Assembly (NCBI GenBank): GCA_900549975.1
Contig: URQK01000002.1
Span: 1 to 45,086 of the forward strand
Length of the DNA stretch: 45,086 nucleotides
Origin: an uncultured Mollicutes bacterium
Lineage (GTDB): Bacteria > Bacillota_I > Bacilli_A > RFN20 > CAG-826
Reading direction: 5' to 3'
The stretch's first letter is position 1; every line of letters begins with the position of its first letter. Below, piece by piece: positions 16,709-24,152 of the stretch. A program made the translations under genes and the position numbers. The notes under the pieces are model-generated. The model was not told where the DNA came from. It did not search any database and was given only the letters and a program-made list of their open reading frames with translations.

Positions 16709-18358
16709 ATGGATTTAGAAACAAATTTAAAATCTGCGATTGAAATTGCAGTTAAAAATGCCTTTAATTTAGATGATGTAAAAGACTTAATTATGATTGA
16801 AATACCACGTGATAATAGTTTTGGTGATTATTCCACTAATATCGCAATGCGTTTAGCTAAAACTCTTCATCAAAATCCCAAAGTGATTGCGGAAAAAGTA
16901 AAAGAAGAATTAGAAAAAGTATTGGATAATGTTGAATCAATTACTGTTGCTAATCCAGGATTTATTAACTTTAAAATGAAAAAATCATCTTTGGCAAATA
17001 TTATTAATAATATTCTTGAACAAAATGAAAATTATGGAAGAAATAATATTGGTAATGGCGAGAAAGTTCTAGTGGAATATGTTTCCGCTAACCCAACAGG
17101 AGATTTACATTTAGGACATGCTCGTGGTGCTGCTTGGGGAGATAGTGTTACTCGTTTAATGAATTTCTCAGGATATGATGTTTTACGCGAATATTATGTT
17201 AATGATGCTGGACACCAAATTGATATGCTTGCGGAATCTCTTATCTCTAGATATTTTGATTGTTTTGGAAAAAGTTATCCACTTCCAGAAGATGGATATC
17301 ACGGACCAGACGTCATTAAATTGGCTCATGATTTAGCGGACACAGATGGCGATAAATGGCTTAATGCAGATGTTAATGAACGTAAAGAATATTTTAAAGA
17401 TAAAGGTATTGAATTAGAATTAAATAAAATTAAACGTGACTTAGATTATTACCGTGTTGGTTTTGATTCTTGGATTCATGAAAGATTCTTTTATTTAGAT
17501 AACGCTAAACGTATTAGAGATGTTTTAGACAAAATGAAATCTATGGGGCTAACTTATGAACAAGATGGCGCGTTATGGTTTAAATCTAGCGAATATGGAG
17601 ATGACAAAGATCGTGTTTTAAAGAAAAATGATGGATTATATACATATTTAACTCCTGATATTGCTAATCACGTTTATAAACTTGAAAGAGGATATAATAA
17701 ATTAGTTAACTTCTGGGGTGCAGATCACCATGGTTATGTTAAACGTATGCAATGCGCTTTAGAGGCTCTTGGATATCCTAAAGATGTTTTAGAAGTAGAT
17801 TTAATCCAAATGGTGCGTTTAGTTGATGATGGTGTTGAAGTAAAAATGTCTAAGCGTACAGGTAATGCCGTCACAATTCGTGAATTATGTGATGATATTG
17901 GTGTGGATGCCGCTAGATACTTCTTTGTATGTAAAGATGTTGCTACACATTTTGATTTCGATTTAGGACTTGCACGTAAACAAACCGCGGATAATCCAGT
18001 ATTCTATGTTCAATATGCCTATGCACGTATGAATTCTATCGTTGCTTCAAGCCCAAAATTTGAGAAAGTAAATGATTACAATTTATTAAAAGAAGAAAAA
18101 GAAACCTTATTACTTAAACACATTAATGAGTTCCCTAGTGTCGTTGCGGATGCTGCTAAAACAAGAATGCCAAATAAGATTTGTAACTATGTCCAAAAAT
18201 TAGCGCAATACTTCCATAGTTACTATGGCTCTTTCCGTATTCATGATGATGCAAACATTGAATTATCTAACCAACGTTTAGGCCTAGTATTAGCGACAAT
18301 GGTTACTTTAAAGAATGCTTTAAACCTAATTGGTATTGAAGCAAAAGAAAAAATGTAA
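16709..18358 (+). CDS. argS: Arginyl-tRNA synthetase
   Basis: Charges tRNA-Arg. The 549-aa class Ia enzyme has an Add-1 N-terminal domain (about 1-110), a HIGH-type motif HLGH at 134-137 within SANPTGDLHLGHARGA, and a KMSKR motif at 379-383. The C-terminal helical DALR anticodon domain ends near INLIGI-type residues. Unlike ArgRS enzymes that lack a canonical KMSKS, this one has a clear KMSKR. The SD GGAAAGG lies about 11 nt before ATG. An 87-bp AT-rich gap upstream shows no promoter I can defend. Confidence 0.97.
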   Translation: MDLETNLKSAIEIAVKNAFNLDDVKDLIMIEIPRDNSFGDYSTNIAMRLAKTLHQNPKVIAEKVKEELEKVLDNVESITVANPGFINFKMKKSSLANIINNILEQNENYGRNNIGNGEKVLVEYVSANPTGDLHLGHARGAAWGDSVTRLMNFSGYDVLREYYVNDAGHQIDMLAESLISRYFDCFGKSYPLPEDGYHGPDVIKLAHDLADTDGDKWLNADVNERKEYFKDKGIELELNKIKRDLDYYRVGFDSWIHERFFYLDNAKRIRDVLDKMKSMGLTYEQDGALWFKSSEYGDDKDRVLKKNDGLYTYLTPDIANHVYKLERGYNKLVNFWGADHHGYVKRMQCALEALGYPKDVLEVDLIQMVRLVDDGVEVKMSKRTGNAVTIRELCDDIGVDAARYFFVCKDVATHFDFDLGLARKQTADNPVFYVQYAYARMNSIVASSPKFEKVNDYNLLKEEKETLLLKHINEFPSVVADAAKTRMPNKICNYVQKLAQYFHSYYGSFRIHDDANIELSNQRLGLVLATMVTLKNALNLIGIEAKEKM

Positions 18359-18391
18359 AAAAAGTTTTTATATAAAATATAAAAAGAAGAA

Positions 18392-18405
18392 GAAAAGCGC
18401 TTACA
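18392..18405 (+). promoter_or_regulatory. cre-like site (CcpA) upstream of gap
   Basis: GAAAAGCGCTTACA matches the catabolite-responsive element pattern TGAAARCGYTWWCA except at its first two bases. It lies about 100 bp before the gap start, upstream of where the promoter must be. In Firmicutes that position usually means CcpA activation, as for glycolytic genes. Confidence 0.5.
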
Positions 18406-18493
18406 ATTTAAAATATATATTCATTTTTGTTTTAAAAAATGGCAATATATAGGTGTAGACAAACTAAACATATTTATAGGAGGATATTTAATT

Positions 18494-19525
18494 ATGTCAG
18501 TAAAAGTCGCAATTAACGGATTTGGACGTATCGGCCGTTTAGCATTCAGACAAATGTTTGGTGCAGAAGGATACGAAATTGTTGCAATCAACGATTTAAC
18601 AAGCCCAAAAATGTTGGCTCATTTATTAAAGTATGATTCAGCACAAGGTAGATATGCATTAGCAGATAAAGTTACATGCTCTGCAGATGATGAAGCAGAA
18701 GGATGGATTGCTGTTGATGGTCACAAAATCAGAATCTATGCTGAAAAAGACGCAAACAACTGCCCATGGAAAGAATTAGATGTTGACGTTGTATTAGAAT
18801 GTACAGGTTTCTACTGCTCAAAAGAAAAATCAATGGCTCACATCAATGCTGGTGCAAAGAAAGTTGTTATTTCTGCTCCTGCAGGAAAAGATTTAAAGAC
18901 AATCGTTTACTCTGTTAACCATGAAACATTAACAAAAGAAGATCAAATTATCTCTGCTGCTTCATGTACAACAAACTGCTTAGCTCCAATGGCTAAAGCA
19001 TTAAATGATTTTGCTCCAATTCAAAGTGGTATTATGTTAACAGTTCACGCTTATACTGGTGACCAAATGGTTCTTGATGGACCACATCGTAAAGGTGATT
19101 TAAGAAGAGCACGTGCTGCTGCAGTTAACATTGTTCCTAACTCAACAGGTGCTGCTAAAGCAATCGGATTAGTTATCCCAGAATTAAATGGAAAATTAAT
19201 TGGTTCTGCACAACGTGTACCAGTTCCAACTGGATCAACAACAATTTTAACAGCTGTTGTTAAAGCAAAAGATTTAACAAAAGAAGCTATCAATGCTGCT
19301 ATGAAAGCTGCTAGCAATGAATCATTCGGTTATACAGAAGAATTATTAGTTTCATCTGATATTATTGGTATTACTTATGGATCATTATTTGATGCAACTC
19401 AAACAATGGTTACTAAGATTGCTGATGGCTTATATGAAGTTCAAGTTGTTTCATGGTATGATAATGAAAACAGCTATACTTCACAAATGGTTCGTACAAT
19501 CAAATACTTTGCAGAACACTGCTAA
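18494..19525 (+). CDS. gap: Glyceraldehyde-3-phosphate dehydrogenase
   Basis: Glycolytic enzyme oxidising glyceraldehyde-3-phosphate to 1,3-bisphosphoglycerate with NAD. The N-terminal NAD fold begins VAINGFGRIGR, and the catalytic Cys158 lies in SAASCTTNCLAP. The C-terminal WYDNENSYTSQ segment is intact. The length of 343 aa is normal. A strong SD (AGGAGG) precedes ATG. Codon choice is biased (many AAC, GGT, GCT), consistent with high expression. It is monocistronic between a cre-like site and a terminator. Confidence 0.98.
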   Translation: MSVKVAINGFGRIGRLAFRQMFGAEGYEIVAINDLTSPKMLAHLLKYDSAQGRYALADKVTCSADDEAEGWIAVDGHKIRIYAEKDANNCPWKELDVDVVLECTGFYCSKEKSMAHINAGAKKVVISAPAGKDLKTIVYSVNHETLTKEDQIISAASCTTNCLAPMAKALNDFAPIQSGIMLTVHAYTGDQMVLDGPHRKGDLRRARAAAVNIVPNSTGAAKAIGLVIPELNGKLIGSAQRVPVPTGSTTILTAVVKAKDLTKEAINAAMKAASNESFGYTEELLVSSDIIGITYGSLFDATQTMVTKIADGLYEVQVVSWYDNENSYTSQMVRTIKYFAEHC

Positions 19526-19540
19526 TTAAGACTTCAATTT

Positions 19541-19575
19541 AAAAAACTCTTGGTAAAAAAACTGAGAGTTTTTTT
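19541..19575 (+). terminator. Terminator of gap
   Basis: AAAAAACTCT (19541-19550) pairs with AGAGTTTTTT (19565-19574) around a 14-nt loop. Confidence 0.8.
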
Positions 19576-19618
19576 CATACTTTTGTCGTTTTAGATAAAA
19601 ATATGAAAAAACTTAGTT

Positions 19619-19647
19619 TTGAATTATTGAAAAATTTAATATATTAA
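19619..19647 (+). promoter_or_regulatory. Possible galE promoter
   Basis: TTGAAT at 19619-19624, a 17-nt spacer and TATTAA at 19642-19647. The predicted start would fall inside the hairpin at 19646-19666. Confidence 0.4.
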
Positions 19648-19670
19648 TCCATAATAATTATGGATTTTTT
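19646..19670 (+). promoter_or_regulatory. Perfect hairpin plus T-run directly before the galE Shine-Dalgarno
   Basis: AATCCATAA (19646-19654), loop TAA and TTATGGATT (19658-19666) form a 9-bp stem with a T-run ending at 19670. GGAGG begins at 19671. The structure has the shape of an intrinsic terminator ending exactly at the SD. It could be an attenuator for upstream transcripts or, as DNA, an operator over the -10. Confidence 0.5.
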
Positions 19671-19682
19671 GGAGGATAATTT

Positions 19683-20699
19683 ATGAAGACAATTTTAGTT
19701 ACAGGTGGAGCAGGATTTATTGGTAGTCACACATTAGTTGAATTATTAAATAAGAATTACAAAGTCGTTGTTTTAGATAACTTATGTAATTCATGTAAGG
19801 AAGCTCTTAGAAGAGTAGAAAAAATCACAGGTAAACATGTTGATTTTTATCTTGGCGATATTAGAGATGCTAGTATATACGATAAAATATTTCAAGAACA
19901 TAAAATTGATGCAGTTATTCATTTTGCAGGCTTAAAAGCAGTTGGAGAATCTTGTAAGATTCCTTTAGCATATTATGATAATAATATTTATGGAACATTA
20001 GTTTTACTTGAAGCAATGAATAAATATAATTGTAAAACAATTATTTTCTCTTCATCCGCTACAGTATATGGCACTCCAGAAAGATTACCACTCGATGAAG
20101 AATGTCATTTATCAACAACTAATCCTTATGGATCAACAAAATTGATGCTTGAAAGAATATTAACAGATTTATATAAATCTGATAACGCTTGGAATGTAAT
20201 TCTATTAAGATATTTTAATCCTGTTGGCGCCCATGAATCAGGATTAATTGGTGAAGATCCTAAAGGTATACCAAATAATTTAATGCCATATGTTGCTCAA
20301 GTTGCTACAGGTAAACTTAGTAAAATTAGAGTATTTGGCAATGACTATAATACTCATGATGGTACTGGTGTAAGAGATTATATTCATGTTGTTGATTTGG
20401 CTTTAGGCCACGTCGCAGCTTTAGAACACATTAATACACCAGGAGTTCATATTTATAATTTAGGAACGGGTATTGGATATTCAGTATTAGATATAATTCA
20501 TGCTTTTGAAAAAGCTTGCGGTAAGAAATTACCTTATGAAATCGTTGAACGCCGTCCAGGTGATATTGATGCATGCTATGCAAGTGCTGAAAAAGCTAAA
20601 AAAGATTTACATTGGGTTGCTAAATATAATCTTGAAGATATGTGCAAAAGTCAATGGAATTGGCAAAGTAAAAATCCCTTTGGGTATAATTCAAAATAA
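19683..20699 (+). CDS. galE: UDP-glucose 4-epimerase
   Basis: Interconverts UDP-glucose and UDP-galactose for the Leloir pathway and surface glycan synthesis. This extended short-chain dehydrogenase has the NAD motif TGGAGFIGSH at the N-terminus, SSSATVYG, the catalytic Tyr149 and Lys153 (NPYGSTK), and the substrate-domain signature RYFNPVGAH. The 338-aa length is typical. GGAGG is well placed before ATG. No other gal genes are adjacent. Two SHOCT membrane proteins follow without a clear terminator and may be cotranscribed. Confidence 0.97.
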   Translation: MKTILVTGGAGFIGSHTLVELLNKNYKVVVLDNLCNSCKEALRRVEKITGKHVDFYLGDIRDASIYDKIFQEHKIDAVIHFAGLKAVGESCKIPLAYYDNNIYGTLVLLEAMNKYNCKTIIFSSSATVYGTPERLPLDEECHLSTTNPYGSTKLMLERILTDLYKSDNAWNVILLRYFNPVGAHESGLIGEDPKGIPNNLMPYVAQVATGKLSKIRVFGNDYNTHDGTGVRDYIHVVDLALGHVAALEHINTPGVHIYNLGTGIGYSVLDIIHAFEKACGKKLPYEIVERRPGDIDACYASAEKAKKDLHWVAKYNLEDMCKSQWNWQSKNPFGYNSK

Positions 20700-20716
20700 T
20701 CTTAGTGGGATTTTAA

Positions 20717-21364
20717 ATGAAAAAAAACGTTTTTTTAAAGCCTGCAAGTATTTTAGCAATTATAGGTGGAGCATTACTAATCATAATGTCTTTTGTCACG
20801 ATAATACAAATTGCGAACATTAGAGTTTTTCAATATTATATTGGGTATACTTTAGTTAATGTTATTTTAATAATATTAAGCATAGTTAAAATAGTTTTCT
20901 TTAGCATATCGTTAGCAAATATAAAAAAAATATATAGTAAAAAAACAAAAAAACTCTACATTGTTTCCACATCAATTAATATTAGTATTATGCTGATATT
21001 ATTACTTGATATTATTATTGCTATAAATATGAGTAATAATTTAAGTATTGGCTTTTGTGTATGTTTATTACTAGAAGCAGTAGTAATGCTGTTTGCTATT
21101 ACAGGCATAAAAAATAGTGTTGTGGATGTTGCCATATATTGTTCTAATACAAAAGAAAATATTACTCAAGTTAAAGAACAAAATTCAAGTGTTAAAGATA
21201 GCGTTTATATTAATGCCCCTATTGAAAATAACACTCCCAAAATTATACAAAATAATAACACAAGTTTAGATGTTCTTGAAAAATTATATAATCTTTTGCA
21301 AAAAGGTGTTATCACAAAGGAAGAGTATGAGACAAAGAAAAATAAAATCTTATCAGATTTATAA
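20717..21364 (+). CDS. Four-helix membrane protein with C-terminal SHOCT domain (copy 1)
   Basis: Protein of 215 aa with four hydrophobic segments (about 9-32, 37-65, 83-105 and 111-133), a polar linker and a C-terminal SHOCT-like domain: LDVLEKLYNLLQKG followed by VITKEEYETKK. SHOCT is a short oligomerisation domain often attached to bacterial membrane proteins. It is a paralogue of the next gene: both open MKKN-x-L-x-P-A/G and share the same layout, though the membrane parts have diverged. It starts 17 bp after galE with AGTGGGA as a weak SD. Function unknown. Confidence 0.75.
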   Translation: MKKNVFLKPASILAIIGGALLIIMSFVTIIQIANIRVFQYYIGYTLVNVILIILSIVKIVFFSISLANIKKIYSKKTKKLYIVSTSINISIMLILLLDIIIAINMSNNLSIGFCVCLLLEAVVMLFAITGIKNSVVDVAIYCSNTKENITQVKEQNSSVKDSVYINAPIENNTPKIIQNNNTSLDVLEKLYNLLQKGVITKEEYETKKNKILSDL

Positions 21365-21376
21365 TGGAGGAAAAAA

Positions 21377-22030
21377 ATGAAAAAAAACAAATTATTAACA
21401 CCAGCGGGTGTACTAGGTATTATTGGAGGCTCATTCACTGTTTTGGCTGCAATAGTTATATTAGTGCAAATTATTGTACCATCGGCGATTGACTATTTTC
21501 TAGCGCTATTTGTTGTAGCTATCATCATTTTCTTAGTGGGTGTATTTACTATTATTAGTTGCTCATTATGTCTATATTGCAATAAGAAAAAAACTTATAC
21601 GCCTAAAGGCAAGACGACTTGTTTAATTTCATTAATTGCTAATGGCTCTATTTTGTTATTTAATTTCATAGAGATATCGTTATATTTTTCTGCAACTACT
21701 CCTCACACAATATTGTTTGATTTGTTAGTCGCAATTATTCTTAATATCATCGCTTTGATTTTCTATGCCATTGGTTTTGCTCAAAGTGTACCAGGTTCAC
21801 CAGAAGAAATACAAGATGTATTAACTGGACGAGTAAAACCTATTAATTATCCAGTTGCACAACCATTAGTAAATGGGGAAAGACCAGTTGTGGATAGTCC
21901 GTTACAATCAAAAGATGACACTTCTAATTCGATTGAACTTCTTGAAAAACTATTTGATTTACGTCAAAAAGGTATTATTAGCGAAGAAGAATATGAAGAA
22001 AAGAAAAAAGTCATTTTAGAAAAACTATAA
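21377..22030 (+). CDS. Four-helix membrane protein with C-terminal SHOCT domain (copy 2)
   Basis: Protein of 217 aa with the same architecture as the preceding gene: N-terminal MKKNKLLTPAGVLGIIGGS, four membrane helices, a Pro/Asp-rich linker and a SHOCT end, ELLEKLFDLRQKG followed by IISEEEYEEKK. The SD GGAGG lies 7 nt before ATG. The 12-bp gap and similar ends show a tandem duplication that has since diverged. The two could form a hetero-oligomer through their SHOCT tails, which is inference. Confidence 0.78.
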   Translation: MKKNKLLTPAGVLGIIGGSFTVLAAIVILVQIIVPSAIDYFLALFVVAIIIFLVGVFTIISCSLCLYCNKKKTYTPKGKTTCLISLIANGSILLFNFIEISLYFSATTPHTILFDLLVAIILNIIALIFYAIGFAQSVPGSPEEIQDVLTGRVKPINYPVAQPLVNGERPVVDSPLQSKDDTSNSIELLEKLFDLRQKGIISEEEYEEKKKVILEKL

Positions 22031-22044
22031 TATTTAACTTACTT

Positions 22045-22076
22045 AGCCTAGTACTATTAAATGAACTAGGCTTTTA
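22045..22076 (+). terminator. Probable terminator of the galE-SHOCT unit
   Basis: AGCCTAGT (22045-22052) pairs with ACTAGGCT (22065-22072), followed by only four T. Confidence 0.6.
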
Positions 22077-22103
22077 ATATGAACATTTTTCTAAAATTCG
22101 TTA

Positions 22104-22132
22104 TTTACAACCTGTAAACAATATTTTAATAT
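22104..22132 (+). promoter_or_regulatory. Promoter of the plsC-dagK operon with a palindrome over the -35
   Basis: TTTACA at 22104-22109, a 17-nt spacer and TAATAT at 22127-22132. TTTACA-ACC-TGTAAA (22104-22118) is a perfect inverted repeat that includes the -35, so repressor control is plausible. Confidence 0.55.
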
Positions 22133-22169
22133 ATTTATATATTAAATAGAAACTACTTGAGGTAAAAAA

Positions 22170-23000
22170 ATGATTATAGGCTTTATATTATTGTCATTCA
22201 GTATTATATCTATAGCGCTTATTGAATGGTTGTGCGCTTTATATACAATGTCTTGGACATTTATAGTTATGATAATAGCAATACCAATTTTTTATTTAGT
22301 TTGGTTTTTAATATACATTATTATTTTGTTTGTTTGGTCGCTTTTTATCAATAAAAAGAAAGAAATTAATAAACCTAATAAATTTTATTATTGGATGTGT
22401 CGTCAAACATCAGCACAACTAGTATTGTTATCAAATACTAAAGTGCATGTAACAGGATTAGATAAGATTCCTAATGATAGACGAGTGTTATTTGTATCTA
22501 ATCATACATCTAATTTTGATCAAATAGTACTTTTAAAAGTTCTAAAACAAAAACCAATTATTTGTATCACAAAACCAGAAAATGAAAAGATACCTATTAT
22601 GGGAGCATTTATTCATAAAACTGGATATATTGCAATCGATAGAAAAAATAATTTTAATGCTTTGTCTTCTATATTAAAAGGCGTTATATATTTAAAAAAT
22701 GATTTAGCAGATATGTATGTGGCACCAGAAGGAACAAGAAGTAAAAGCGGTGAATTATTGCCATTTAAAGCAGGAGCGTTTAAAATCGCAACCAAAGCGG
22801 AAGCTCCTATCGTGGTAATTAGTTTACTTAATTGTAATAAGATACATAAAAATTTTCCATTTAAAAGGACACATGTCTATATGGATGTTATTAATGTTAT
22901 TTATTCTGAAGAATATGAAACTATGAATAGCGTGGAAATTAGCGACTTTGTTCGAAATGAAATAAATACTCAACTTAAGAAAAGAAAGGAATCAATTTAA
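22170..23000 (+). CDS. plsC: 1-acyl-sn-glycerol-3-phosphate acyltransferase (PlsC family)
   Basis: Acylates lysophosphatidic acid to phosphatidic acid at the inner membrane. The 276-aa protein has two N-terminal hydrophobic segments (about 1-25 and 30-57). The HX4D catalytic motif is NHTSNFD (His112, Asp117), and the acyl-acceptor motif PEGTR is at 186-190 followed by SKSGELLPFKAGAF. Family membership is clear, although paralogues of PlsC with other acceptors exist. It is followed after 2 bp by a DagK-family gene, making a phosphatidate-metabolism pair. Confidence 0.93.
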   Translation: MIIGFILLSFSIISIALIEWLCALYTMSWTFIVMIIAIPIFYLVWFLIYIIILFVWSLFINKKKEINKPNKFYYWMCRQTSAQLVLLSNTKVHVTGLDKIPNDRRVLFVSNHTSNFDQIVLLKVLKQKPIICITKPENEKIPIMGAFIHKTGYIAIDRKNNFNALSSILKGVIYLKNDLADMYVAPEGTRSKSGELLPFKAGAFKIATKAEAPIVVISLLNCNKIHKNFPFKRTHVYMDVINVIYSEEYETMNSVEISDFVRNEINTQLKKRKESI

Positions 23001-23002
23001 TT

Positions 23003-23854
23003 ATGAATTATTTATTATTTAACCCTTTAGCAGATAATGGAAATGGTGAAAAAACTGCGCTGGAGGCAAAAGAAAAGTTAAAAGCCCGTTTTGGTGAGAT
23101 GGAGAGTAGAAATGTTTTAGAAATTAATTCTAAACAATTTGCTGGTTCGCTTACTAAAAAAGACGTACTAGTTCTTGTCGGTGGAGACGGAACTATTAAT
23201 CATATGGCTAATGAAGTTAGTGATTTAAATGTACCATGTGATATCTATGTTTACAAAGCTGGCACAGGAAATGACTTTTTAAGAGATGTTAGTAATGAAA
23301 TAGATAGTGATGGACTACTATTAATAAACAAATATATAAAACATCTACCTAAAGTAACAATTAACGGAAAAACCACTTTATTTATTAACGGTATTGGTTT
23401 TGGTATTGATGGTCAAGTATGTGAAGTGGCAGATAACATGAAAGCAAAAGGCGTTAAAAAAATTAGTTATCCAGGTATTTCAGTTAAATTGGCTTTGTTT
23501 AAATATAAATGTCCAAAAGCTACAGTTAAAGTTGATGGCAAAGAAATTAAATATAAACGTGTTTGGTTAGCATCAGCAATGAATGGTAGATTTTATGGCG
23601 GCGGTATGATGGTTGCGCCTTCTCAAGATCGTTTAAGTAATAAACTATCAATGGTTTGTATGCATGGTGGCTCTAGAATTAAGGCTTTGATTGTCTTTGT
23701 AGGTATATTCAAAGGCGAGCATGTTAAGCACAAAGAAATGGTTGATATCATTGAAGGTAAGAAAATAGAGGTTACATTTGATCATCCATGCGCTTTACAA
23801 ATTGATGGAGAAACGATTAGAAACGTAACTTCTTATGTGGCTGAAATAGAATAA
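23003..23854 (+). CDS. Diacylglycerol/lipid kinase (DagK/YegS family)
   Basis: The 283-aa soluble lipid kinase phosphorylates diacylglycerol or a related lipid with ATP. It starts NPLADNGNG, a form of the NPxxGxG family start, and carries the nucleotide-binding GGDGT at 60-64 followed by INHMANEV and KAGTGNDFLRD. The second beta-sandwich domain contains FYGGGMMVAPSQD. Next to plsC it would recycle diacylglycerol into phosphatidic acid. The exact substrate cannot be read from the sequence. Confidence 0.9.
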   Translation: MNYLLFNPLADNGNGEKTALEAKEKLKARFGEMESRNVLEINSKQFAGSLTKKDVLVLVGGDGTINHMANEVSDLNVPCDIYVYKAGTGNDFLRDVSNEIDSDGLLLINKYIKHLPKVTINGKTTLFINGIGFGIDGQVCEVADNMKAKGVKKISYPGISVKLALFKYKCPKATVKVDGKEIKYKRVWLASAMNGRFYGGGMMVAPSQDRLSNKLSMVCMHGGSRIKALIVFVGIFKGEHVKHKEMVDIIEGKKIEVTFDHPCALQIDGETIRNVTSYVAEIE

Positions 23855-23930
23855 TTGTCTTTTTTTTAAAATACCAAAACATTAAAATTCGCCAATAAGA
23901 ATTTTGAAAAATGACAAATTCACGAAAAAG

Positions 23931-23959
23931 TTGAAATTATTGAATTAATAAAATATAGT
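23931..23959 (+). promoter_or_regulatory. Promoter of the ncRNA at 23966
   Basis: TTGAAA at 23931-23936, an exact 17-nt spacer and TATAGT at 23954-23959. The predicted start is 7 nt downstream, at the first base of the long stem described next. Confidence 0.7.
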
Positions 23960-23965
23960 AGATGT

Positions 23966-24077
23966 GTTAAGAAGATTTTTTGGCGCGCGCCTTGCCCTCA
24001 TAAATCATTACTAATAAACTTAATAGAGTTCCAACAACATTAGTAATTGCATGCCGAGAGTCTTCTTAACTTTTTTT
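23966..24077 (+). ncRNA. Putative stand-alone structured small RNA, family not recognised
   Basis: The sequence between a good promoter and a T7 run folds into one long rod. GTTAAGAAGA (23966-23975) pairs with TCTTCTTAAC (24061-24070). After one bulged T, TTTTTGGC (23977-23984) pairs with GCCGAGAG (24053-24060). A further 8-bp stem, TTACTAAT (24008-24015) with ATTAGTAA (24039-24046), caps a large asymmetric loop, and AACT/AGTT closes the apex. The GC-rich stretch GGCGCGCGCC is striking in this genome. The conserved apical bases of SRP RNA are absent, and it is too short for 6S or RNase P RNA. No open frame fits. The alternative is an elaborate terminator for dagK, but the promoter placement argues for an independent gene. 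Confidence 0.65.
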
Positions 24078-24089
24078 ATTTGAAATCAC

Positions 24090-24118
24090 TTGAAATGCAA
24101 AATAAATAGGCATAAAGT
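24090..24118 (+). promoter_or_regulatory. Promoter of the CDF-like gene
   Basis: TTGAAA at 24090-24095, a 17-nt spacer and TAAAGT at 24113-24118, 13 bp after the ncRNA terminator and about 35 bp before the start codon. Confidence 0.55.
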
Positions 24119-24152
24119 TAACATATAGTAATAGTTGCTTGGAGATGATTTG

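Noticed and set aside
20500..20823. Separate gene overlapping the end of galE
   Set aside because: It is a different frame of galE and the next gene with no SD and no recognisable protein features.
23966..24077. SRP (4.5S-type) RNA, 6S RNA or a metal riboswitch for the CDF gene
   Set aside because: The conserved apical GGAA/internal-loop sequence of SRP RNA is absent, the length is too short for 6S RNA, and no NiCo, czcD or Mn riboswitch core was seen. A separate promoter for the CDF gene also lies downstream of the terminator.
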